Source: CAZPAN01 sp964428485 (GTDB lineage Bacteria; Actinomycetota; Coriobacteriia; Coriobacteriales; CADBOM01). Taken from it: a stretch of 20,031 bases of DNA. The stretch lies in contig CAYRYP010000023.1 in NCBI GenBank assembly GCA_964428485.1, positions 1 through 20,031 on the forward strand. Direction: 5' to 3'. A model generated the notes under the pieces. That model did no database searches, was not told the origin of the DNA, and was given only the letters and a program-made list of their open reading frames with translations. The translations under genes and the position numbers were made by a program. This document shows positions 1 to 5,300 of this stretch, one piece after another. The first letter of the stretch is position 1; every line of letters begins with the position of its first letter.

Positions 1-282
1 TACGAGAGGCACCGCCATCGCTACGAGGTCAACAACGCCTACCGTGACGTTCTCTCCAAGGCCGGTCTTGTCATCTCCGGTATGTCGCCCGATGACAGAC
101 TCGTGGAGATGATCGAACTTCCCGATCATCCTTGGTTTGTCGCGACGCAGGCCCATCCCGAGTTCAAGAGCCGCCCGACCAGGCCCCACCCACTTTTCAG
201 GGATCTTGTGGCTGCGGCCATCGCGCGCTGCGATGGCGCGGGCGCAGACGCTGCCTCCTCCGGGATGGACAGGGACAGCTAG
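1..282 (+). CDS. pyrG: CTP synthase, C-terminal fragment
   Basis: This is the last 93 codons of a gene that enters from the left edge, so no start is visible. CTP synthase makes CTP from UTP, ATP and glutamine in the cytoplasm. The fragment is the end of the class I glutamine amidotransferase domain. It opens with an RHRHRYEVNN block and later has the QAHPEF motif (codons 50-55), whose His and Glu are the last two members of the Cys-His-Glu triad. SRPTRPHPLF then follows, as is usual in the family. The catalytic Cys and the synthetase domain lie outside the window. After the conserved end comes a short Ala/Gly/Asp-rich tail. The gene is convergent with xerD, with 55 bases between their stops. 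The identification is secure because the motif order is specific to PyrG. Confidence 0.95.
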   Translation, partial: YERHRHRYEVNNAYRDVLSKAGLVISGMSPDDRLVEMIELPDHPWFVATQAHPEFKSRPTRPHPLFRDLVAAAIARCDGAGADAASSGMDRDS

Positions 283-337
283 CGCGGGCAGACGTCCAAG
301 GCAGGCTTCGTGCTTGGGTCCGGTCGGCTTGGTCGAC
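283..337. other. Convergent pyrG/xerD intergenic gap
   Basis: These 55 bases lie between two convergent stop codons, where a bidirectional terminator might be expected. The only hairpin I see pairs CCAAGgCA (296-303) with TGCTTGG (311-317), a 7-bp stem with one bulged base. No T tract follows on either strand. I do not call a terminator. Termination here may be Rho-dependent or lie inside a coding end. Confidence 0.4.
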
Positions 338-1324
338 TCAAACCTGCTTCGGCCTGACGCTCGCGCGCGGATGGCACGTCATGTACTCATCCCTTATGTG
401 CGACCTGTTGACGTGGGTGTAGATTTGAGTCGTCGATATGCTGCTGTGTCCGAGCATCTCCTGGATCGAACGCAAGTCGGCTCCTCCCTCGAGCATGTGG
501 GTCGCGAAGGAGTGCCTGAGTGTGTGAGGGTGCAGTTGCTTTATCCCGATCTTTTCGCCGTAAGATGCGACCACCGCATGAAGAGATTGTCTGCTCAGCC
601 TGCCACCGCGCGAGTTCAAAAAGACCGCCTGGGGCTCAGCTATGGTCCTGCCTGAGCTGTGGAGCAACAATCTGCCGCGTTCGAGGTAGTCCGTCAGCGC
701 GAGAAGTGCTGTCCCTCCGATAGGCGAGATTCGCTCCTTGGAGCCCTTTCCTACAACCTGCACGAACCCCTCGTTCAGGTAGAGCGACTGCATGTCCAGC
801 CCTACCAGCTCCGATGCGCGCAGGCCACAGCCGTAGAGGACCTCCAGCATCGCCCGATCGCGCATTCCTGTCGGGGTGTTCGGGAAGGGCTGGTCGAGGA
901 GCGCCTTGGCCTGCTCGATGGACAGGACATCGGGGAGCCTGTCCGGGGTCTTTGGCAGCGGGACCGTGGAGGATGGATCCGAGACGGAGATCCCCTCCGC
1001 GAGGCAGAAGCGGTGGAAACCCTTTATCGCTGCCAGTGATCTCTCCATGCTCGAGGACATGAACCCAGTCTCCGACAGCTCCGTCAAATACCCGGTGATG
1101 TCCTCGCGCGTGGCCTCTGCAGGAGAGAGCCTGCCGAGCCCTTCCAGCCAAGAGCAGTACCTCCTCACATCGCGGGAGTATCCGTCTAGAGTGTTGCCGG
1201 ATGCTCCGCGCTCCACCGAGAGGTAGGCGACGAACTCCGCTACAGCGCTAGAGAAGTTGCGGGAGAGGCCCATCGTGGCACCGTCCGAGGTGGGTCTTGG
1301 AGAGGTGGTGGCGTCTGATCTCAT
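338..1324 (-). CDS. xerD: Tyrosine site-specific recombinase, XerD type
   Basis: Predicted 328-residue tyrosine recombinase. Family members with this size and layout resolve chromosome dimers at dif. An N-terminal SAM-like core-binding domain (about residues 20-110) precedes the catalytic domain. The full catalytic set is visible with E. coli XerD spacing: R169 (GLRASEL), K193 (GKGSKER), H267 and R270 (HTLRH), H293 (LGHSS) and nucleophile Y302 (QIYTHV). I chose the ATG at 1324 because it overlaps the DUF3866 stop as ATGA, suggesting translational coupling, with AGGGAG about 10 bases upstream. An in-frame ATG at 1273 would give 311 residues, nearer the usual length. XerC is the main alternative; an integrase of a mobile element is unlikely beside pyrG and dcw genes. 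No attachment site or dif site was seen in the window. Confidence 0.85.
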   Translation of the reverse strand: MRSDATTSPRPTSDGATMGLSRNFSSAVAEFVAYLSVERGASGNTLDGYSRDVRRYCSWLEGLGRLSPAEATREDITGYLTELSETGFMSSSMERSLAAIKGFHRFCLAEGISVSDPSSTVPLPKTPDRLPDVLSIEQAKALLDQPFPNTPTGMRDRAMLEVLYGCGLRASELVGLDMQSLYLNEGFVQVVGKGSKERISPIGGTALLALTDYLERGRLLLHSSGRTIAEPQAVFLNSRGGRLSRQSLHAVVASYGEKIGIKQLHPHTLRHSFATHMLEGGADLRSIQEMLGHSSISTTQIYTHVNRSHIRDEYMTCHPRASVRPKQV

Positions 1325-2460
1325 CTCCCGGCCACTCCCTGAAGCACCATACTGGCGCACTCGGCTCCCGCACCATATGCCGCCTTGAAGAACCAGGGGT
1401 CATCTTCGTATGAGCGTCCCATCGTGGTGACTTTGATGCCTCTGGTGTCGTACGGGCCGTCGGGGACGCTCACCCAGACTACGTCGTGGCGCTGCGAGAT
1501 CCCCGAAGCCTCGAGCTGCTCCTCAATATATTTATGCGCGTCATCGGGCAGCCCCTTGGGGATGTAGATGCAGCACTTTGCGAGTGTAAGCGTTCCCATC
1601 GACTCCAGGAAGTGGTGGCTCAGACCATGGTGGCGCTCCCTTGGATCAGCCAGTGAGATCCTGGCTACGGCGACGGGTTTGCCCCCAAGGGCGCCCGCGG
1701 CGTTGACGGCCTCGGCCTGGGCCACCCCGCCGTGTCCGAACGGGGTCGCGGTCCCGGCGATTCCCGGCCCGATCGAGACGATCGCCACATCGGCGCCGAT
1801 GACCGCGCGGGAGGCGAGTAGTCCCGAGTGCAGGGTCACTGCCTCCATGCCTCCACCGCTCGCCTGCCCGCAGGTGATCGTCATGTTCAGAAGACCGGTG
1901 TCCCTGCAAGCTCCCACGATGCGCGAGTGCTCGGCCATGAGCGACCCCTCATCGGTCATGCAGTAGGCGATGACGGCGTCGGGCATGATGCTCCTGATTC
2001 CGGCTGCCACAAGCGGCACCTGACTGTGAAGGCTGCAGCATACGACAGGCATTCCGTCTAGGCTCCTCGTGCGAAGCATCTTGTTGTGATGAGGCGAGTC
2101 TGGTTCCTCTACGCATCCGACGCTTCTTTGAAGTGGGGTGTATCTCAGCTTCATGATGTGTCCGTTATGGGAGCCTACTGCCGGGATCCCGGGTTCGTCC
2201 GAGAGCTTCAGCGGACCCTCACATTCGGAATCTGCAGGGATCTTGGCGATCACGAAATCCTCTCCACCGGTGCCGAGGTTAAGCGAGGTTGCGGTGCAGT
2301 TGAGGATCACCTGGTCCCCCGGGGCACACGCCCCCACAAGTGAGGTGTAGCACACTGCACGATGGCCCGTGCCTCCATCTATCTCGAGTCGCTGGATTCC
2401 CGGCTCCTCCTCAGCGATACCCGCCACCCTTGCTATGACTCGGTCAATGCGATCTCCCAT
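1321..2460 (-). CDS. DUF3866 family protein
   Basis: Predicted 379-residue protein that I place in the DUF3866 family from its N-terminal pattern: EPGIQRLEI, then RAVCYTSLVG, then NLGTGGEDFVIAKIP, and later the KLRYTPLQ block. The function of the family is not known to me and I do not assign one. The middle is rich in Gly and Ala with Rossmann-like stretches (IGADVAIVSIGPGIAGTAT). I see no signal peptide or clear membrane segment. I chose the ATG at 2460 because a perfect GGAGG lies 7 bases upstream; an in-frame ATG at 2484 would add 8 residues but has no such site. It is first in an operon with xerD and is divergent from mraZ. Two TGGGA pairs lie 148-196 bases upstream of its start. The family assignment is from memory of the motifs; a Pfam search would settle it. 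Confidence 0.78.
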   Translation of the reverse strand: MGDRIDRVIARVAGIAEEEPGIQRLEIDGGTGHRAVCYTSLVGACAPGDQVILNCTATSLNLGTGGEDFVIAKIPADSECEGPLKLSDEPGIPAVGSHNGHIMKLRYTPLQRSVGCVEEPDSPHHNKMLRTRSLDGMPVVCCSLHSQVPLVAAGIRSIMPDAVIAYCMTDEGSLMAEHSRIVGACRDTGLLNMTITCGQASGGGMEAVTLHSGLLASRAVIGADVAIVSIGPGIAGTATPFGHGGVAQAEAVNAAGALGGKPVAVARISLADPRERHHGLSHHFLESMGTLTLAKCCIYIPKGLPDDAHKYIEEQLEASGISQRHDVVWVSVPDGPYDTRGIKVTTMGRSYEDDPWFFKAAYGAGAECASMVLQGVAGR

Positions 2461-2607
2461 GCGAGGTCCTCCATTGTGGTGCAAACTCTCTGCTCGTCCT
2501 AGATCCTACATTCAAAACGGACAGGCGTCCGCCTCGTTGTCGAACAGGGTTTTGGAGTCGGCTGTGTAGGGGACGTTGGGTAAGCAAGTACGTCGTGTTT
2601 CCGCGCA

Positions 2608-2656
2608 TCCCAACCCATCCCACCACGGGGTGCAGGAGCTGTCCCACTCCATCCCA
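2608..2656 (-). promoter_or_regulatory. Two minus-strand MraZ-type boxes
   Basis: Read on the minus strand there are two 15-base boxes. The box at 2656-2642 is TGGGATGGAGTGGGA and the one at 2622-2608 is TGGGATGGGTTGGGA. Each is TGGGA, five bases, TGGGA; the second also has TGGGT in its spacer. This is the direct-repeat geometry known for MraZ operators in E. coli (TGGGN repeats separated by five bases). They sit 148-196 bases upstream of the DUF3866 start on its coding strand, and about 290 bases from the mraZ-side array. Binding by MraZ is inference. They could control the DUF3866-xerD operon or act as a distal site for looping. Confidence 0.6.
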
Positions 2657-2869
2657 CGGGCAAAAAAGCACCGTTTCTGGAAAAGAAATATGGAGAATAT
2701 GTGGAGAAATCTGCCTGCGAAAGGTGCCTCGAGCGTTTCCCACAGACACCTTCCCCAAGGAAACCGAGGGGGATATACCTCAATTTATAGGGTTTAAAAT
2801 GTTTCTACAAGGTTAAAACCCCATATGTTGTGTAATCCCTGTTTACAATCCCACGAGATGTGCCACATC

Positions 2870-2897
2870 GGGTTGGGAAGGAGGGTCGGGCAGAGGG
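2870..2897 (+). other. G-quadruplex motif
   Basis: Five GGG runs occur at 2870, 2875, 2883, 2888 and 2895, with loops of 2, 5, 2 and 4 bases. This meets the usual intramolecular G-quadruplex pattern with one spare run. It lies about 90 bases upstream of the mraZ -35 candidate on the non-template strand. Folding in the cell is not shown. Confidence 0.5.
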
Positions 2898-2949
2898 AGA
2901 GGAAACACGCTCTCTGAAACCCATCCACCATCAATAACGGAGATCAATA

Positions 2950-3046
2950 TGGGATACACGAAAGGCGAAGTGGGATGAACTATTTGTTATGTGGGATGAG
3001 ATGGGATAAAATTCCACGTGTTGGGAGACCCATAGGCAATGTGGGA
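2950..3046 (+). promoter_or_regulatory. Array of six helically phased TGGGA elements (putative MraZ operator)
   Basis: TGGGA starts at 2950, 2971, 2992, 3002, 3022 and 3042, with start-to-start distances of 21, 21, 10, 20 and 20 bases. All face the same way and fall on about the same face of the helix. Three copies (2971, 2992, 3042) extend to TGGGATGA. The 2992/3002 pair is the exact TGGGA-N5-TGGGA form, and this pair lies between the -35 and -10 of the mraZ promoter candidate. MraZ is known in E. coli to bind such repeats at its own promoter and repress the dcw operon. Autorepression here is therefore a strong inference. Confidence 0.75.
2984..3012 (+). promoter_or_regulatory. Candidate mraZ/dcw promoter
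   Basis: TTGTTA (2984-2989, 4/6 to the -35 consensus) is followed by a 17-base spacer and TAAAAT (3007-3012, 5/6 to the -10 consensus). Transcription would begin near 3019, giving a 5' leader of about 60 bases to the GTG start. Two TGGGA elements fill the spacer and further copies flank it, as expected for a repressed promoter. No transcript data support it here. Confidence 0.6.
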
Positions 3047-3078
3047 TGAGAAACCGGAGTCGGAATGGAGGTGAGACA

Positions 3079-3507
3079 GTGGTCGCGGGCCTTTACGGAA
3101 AATTCGAGCACACGATGGACGACAAGGGCCGCGTCTCGCTGCCAGCCAAGTTCCGTAAGGAGCTTCCCGAGAGAGTCATCGTGGTCCCCGGCATGCGCGG
3201 CGAGCTCAACGTTTTCTCCGAGGAGGACTTCGAGGCTTGGGAGCAGTCGCTCTACGCTGCGGATGGCGGGTTCTGCCAGACGAACGAGATGCACTCCAGG
3301 ACGGCCAGCTTCCTGCATGCTCACGCCTGCAATGTCGACATAGACAGCGCCGGTAGGATCAACGTGATACCCGATCTCCGCAAGCTCGCCCAGCTGGACA
3401 AGCAGATCTACGTCACCGGAGATGGAGACCACGTCAGCCTGTGGAACAAGGACGTCTGGGAGAGCTACATGGCGGACTTCAGCTTCGCCGATCTCTGGAC
3501 CTCCTAG
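3079..3507 (+). CDS. mraZ: MraZ, transcriptional regulator of the dcw operon
   Basis: Predicted 142-residue MraZ, a nucleoid-associated DNA-binding protein with two SpoVT/AbrB-like halves that form a ring and bind repeated TGGGN elements. Both DxxxR motifs are present: D14-R18 (DDKGR, followed by LPAKFR) and D89-R93 (DSAGR). I chose the GTG at 3079 because GGAGG (3067-3071) lies 7 bases upstream and the protein then begins close to the family's usual N-terminus. The ATG at 3046 would add 11 residues, lacks a ribosome site and falls inside a TGGGA element. It heads the + strand operon and is 20 bases from rsmH. The adjacent TGGGA array points to autoregulation. Identification is firm. Confidence 0.95.
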   Translation: MVAGLYGKFEHTMDDKGRVSLPAKFRKELPERVIVVPGMRGELNVFSEEDFEAWEQSLYAADGGFCQTNEMHSRTASFLHAHACNVDIDSAGRINVIPDLRKLAQLDKQIYVTGDGDHVSLWNKDVWESYMADFSFADLWTS

Positions 3508-3527
3508 CCCGCACGGCGTCTTCTGAC

Positions 3528-4487
3528 ATGAGGGATTTGACAACAGAATATCGGCACACTCCGGTGCTGGCAGCCCAGACCATCGAGGGTCTGGCGTTGG
3601 AGCCGGGCTCGATCTTCGTCGATTGCACGCTGGGTGGCGGCGGGCACTCGGTGCTCGCAGCAAAAGCCATCCTCCCGGGTGGCACGCTCATCGGAATCGA
3701 CGAGGACCCTATGGCTATCGAGGCCGCTTCCGCGAGGATCCGCGCAGAGTTCCCCGATCTGGACTTCCGTCCGATGCATGGTGACTTTGCCGACCTCGAT
3801 TCGATTCTGTGCGAGGCACAGGTTCCGAGGGCGGACGCGATTTTGATGGACCTGGGGCTGAGTTCTCCTCAGATCGACTTCCCTGAGAGGGGGTTCTCCT
3901 ACATGGAGGATGCCCCTTTGGATATGCGGAGAAATCCGGGTAAACACACCCAAACCGCAGCAGAGGTCATTGCAAACTCAAACGAAACAGACCTCACCCG
4001 GATAATCCGTGAGTTTGGAGAGGAGAGGTGGGCGTCGAGGATCGCCTCCTTCATCGTCAAGAGGCGGGCTGAGATGCCCATCGAGACCACGCTCGAGCTT
4101 GTCGATGTCATCAAGGCAGCGATACCCGCCTCTGCTCGCAAGAGCGGGGGGCATCCCGCCAAAAGGACGTTCCAGGCACTTAGGATCGCGGTCAACCACG
4201 AGCTCGAGGAGCTTTCCTGCGCGCTAGATGCGGCGGTGAGATGGCTCAGACCTGGCGGCAGGATCGCGGTCATCAGCTACCACTCACTGGAGGACAGAAT
4301 CGTCAAGGAGAGGTTTGCGGATCTCTCGAGGGGCTGCACGTGTCCGCCGGATCTCCCGGTGTGCGCGTGTGGCGGCCGCAGTCATCTGAGGATGGTGACG
4401 AGAAAGCCGATAGTGCCGACCCATGAGGAGCAGGAGGCTAACTCCCGCTCTAGAAGCGCGAAGCTCCGCATAGCCGAGAGGCTGTAG
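3528..4487 (+). CDS. rsmH: 16S rRNA (cytosine(1402)-N4)-methyltransferase
   Basis: Predicted 319 residues, the normal length for RsmH (MraW), which methylates N4 of C1402 in 16S rRNA using S-adenosylmethionine. It starts with the family block HTPVL (residues 10-14), then the SAM loop GGGGHS (36-41) and the acidic GIDEDP. MDLGLSSPQID and FSYMEDAPLDMR follow, then HPAKRTFQALRIAVN and ISYHSLEDRIVK. A Cys-rich CTCPPDLPVCACG segment near the C-terminus is also typical. The ATG at 3528 matches the conserved start, although the upstream sequence has no good ribosome site; translation may depend on coupling to mraZ, whose stop is 20 bases away. TTG at 3537 is the alternative. It is normally second in the dcw cluster, as here. 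Confidence 0.96.
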   Translation: MRDLTTEYRHTPVLAAQTIEGLALEPGSIFVDCTLGGGGHSVLAAKAILPGGTLIGIDEDPMAIEAASARIRAEFPDLDFRPMHGDFADLDSILCEAQVPRADAILMDLGLSSPQIDFPERGFSYMEDAPLDMRRNPGKHTQTAAEVIANSNETDLTRIIREFGEERWASRIASFIVKRRAEMPIETTLELVDVIKAAIPASARKSGGHPAKRTFQALRIAVNHELEELSCALDAAVRWLRPGGRIAVISYHSLEDRIVKERFADLSRGCTCPPDLPVCACGGRSHLRMVTRKPIVPTHEEQEANSRSRSAKLRIAERL

Positions 4488-4526
4488 GGGAAGAATCCGG
4501 GGAGGACCGGACGCGCACGCGGATCG

Positions 4527-4545
4527 GTTGGACATGGCGTCCAAC
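4527..4545 (+). other. Hairpin between rsmH and ftsL
   Basis: GTTGGAC (4527-4533) and GTCCAAC (4539-4545) form a perfect 7-bp stem around ATGGC, 40 bases after the rsmH stop. No T tract follows, so it is not a standard terminator. It could be an RNA processing or stability element. Confidence 0.4.
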
Positions 4546-4604
4546 GGCGGGGGAGCTTGCACCCCTGCCGTATTGAAATACAAACGTTGCAACCAACGGA
4601 ACAC

Positions 4605-4635
4605 AAACGCAGCTTAAACGCAGCATAAACGCAGC
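4605..4635 (+). repeat. Three tandem 11-base repeats upstream of ftsL
   Basis: AAACGCAGC occurs exactly at 4605, 4616 and 4627, an 11-base period with TT and AT between copies. A looser copy, AAACGTTGC, lies at 4582. The last unit ends one base before AAGGA (4636-4640), the probable ribosome site of ftsL. In RNA these repeats would sit immediately upstream of that ribosome site. I know of no named element that matches. Confidence 0.65.
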
Positions 4636-4650
4636 AAGGACGTGTTGGAT

Positions 4651-5250
4651 ATGGCAAGCACTGCAAGGGCATATGCGCCTAAGCGCCGCTACGAGGAGGT
4701 GCCCAGGCCAAGGCCGAGGATAGAGGTACATCCCGGCCAATACCGGCGCGCCGATGCAGGGCAGTACGCCCGTGCGATGTCGGTGTTCAAGATCGTCGTA
4801 GTAGCTGTGGCGCTTCTCACGGTCATGGCCGTGGCGCGCATTTGGCTCACCAGCGCATCGCTCGACGTGCTCACTCAGGCCAACGCGGTGGAGTCCTCGA
4901 TCGAGGAGTCCAGGGAGATTGGCGACAGCCTCGATGCGCAGTACTACGCACTGAGCAACTCCACGAGCATCCGTGAGTACGCGGCCAACACACTCGGAAT
5001 GGTGTCCCCAGGGGCTTCGGCCGAGGTCATAGACGTCACATCGGATCTGGTGACCTCGGTCTTCTCGCAGGTGAGCGCCAACGCGCAGTCGATGATCGAC
5101 AATGCTGTGGCCGAGGCCGCTGCCTCTCTTGCTTCTGTGTCCACCGCGAGTTTGGCTGGCGACGCCTCGTCTGCGGATGAGGGGACAGAAGTCGCCGATG
5201 CTGCGACAGCGGAATCGTCTGAAGCCGCCGCATCGGCATCCGTGGAGTAG
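4651..5250 (+). CDS. ftsL: FtsL-like septum formation protein
   Basis: Predicted 199-residue bitopic membrane protein in the ftsL position between rsmH and ftsI. A basic, Pro-rich cytoplasmic part (residues 1-44) precedes one membrane segment (about 45-65). An extracytoplasmic coiled-coil-like segment follows, then the pattern IREYAANTLGMVSP, typical of FtsL/DivIC proteins. FtsL bridges FtsQ and DivIC to FtsW-FtsI. The last 80 or so residues are Ala, Ser, Glu and Asp rich and look disordered; FtsL proteins are usually below about 130 residues, so this tail is an addition. I chose the ATG at 4651, 10 bases after AAGGA; GTG at 4642 is in frame but too close to that site. Sequence conservation in FtsL is low, so the call rests on topology and position. 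Confidence 0.8.
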   Translation: MASTARAYAPKRRYEEVPRPRPRIEVHPGQYRRADAGQYARAMSVFKIVVVAVALLTVMAVARIWLTSASLDVLTQANAVESSIEESREIGDSLDAQYYALSNSTSIREYAANTLGMVSPGASAEVIDVTSDLVTSVFSQVSANAQSMIDNAVAEAAASLASVSTASLAGDASSADEGTEVADAATAESSEAAASASVE

Positions 5251-5300
5251 GTAGAGATTTGATTCTTCGGCTCTGATGCCGGGACGGACGATTCTTTTTT
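5251..5300 (+). promoter_or_regulatory. ftsI leader without a ribosome site
   Basis: The 50 bases before ftsI have no Shine-Dalgarno sequence at normal distance. A small CGGC/GCCG hairpin (5268-5281) is followed by TTC and six T (5292-5300), which run straight into the ATG. An in-frame TGA at 5274-5276 and the lack of other start codons leave 5301 as the only reasonable start. It resembles a weak terminator in outline, but stem and tract are 10 bases apart. Confidence 0.4.

Larger units (their letters stand above)
2461..3078. promoter_or_regulatory. Divergent control region between DUF3866-xerD and mraZ
   Basis: I see no credible gene in these 618 bases; the short ORFs crossing it have no recognisable motif or good start site. 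Its base composition varies: GC-rich at 2461-2660, AT-rich at 2660-2850, then a G-rich purine stretch. It holds about 13 copies of TGGGA or its complement between 2600 and 3050. Random expectation at equal base frequency is roughly one. An inverted repeat pairs GGGTTT (2790-2795) with AAACCC (2816-2821). A weak minus-strand promoter for DUF3866 is possible: TTCGCA (2721-2716), 16 bases, TATTCT (2699-2694). I would not rely on it. The specific elements are listed separately. Confidence 0.7.

Noticed and set aside
137..655. 172-codon + strand frame over the pyrG end and xerD
   Set aside because: Out of frame with the secure PyrG end and antisense to the xerD catalytic residues; composition is Arg/Pro-rich as expected for a shadow frame.
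338..1324. Phage or island integrase with attachment site
   Set aside because: No tRNA, no direct repeats and no mobile genes nearby; the context is core genes, which fits a XerD-type housekeeping recombinase better.
2700..2708. DnaA-box-like TGTGGAGAA
   Set aside because: One mismatch from the consensus and isolated; no cluster of boxes, so no origin is implied.
2576..2816. Short + strand frames in the divergent region that could be a small gene
   Set aside because: Overlapping frames with no motif or ribosome site, located in regulatory DNA containing TGGGA boxes.
5268..5300. Intrinsic terminator between ftsL and ftsI
   Set aside because: The stem is only 4 bp and is 10 bases from the T tract, and a terminator here would cut off essential genes; kept only as a leader oddity.
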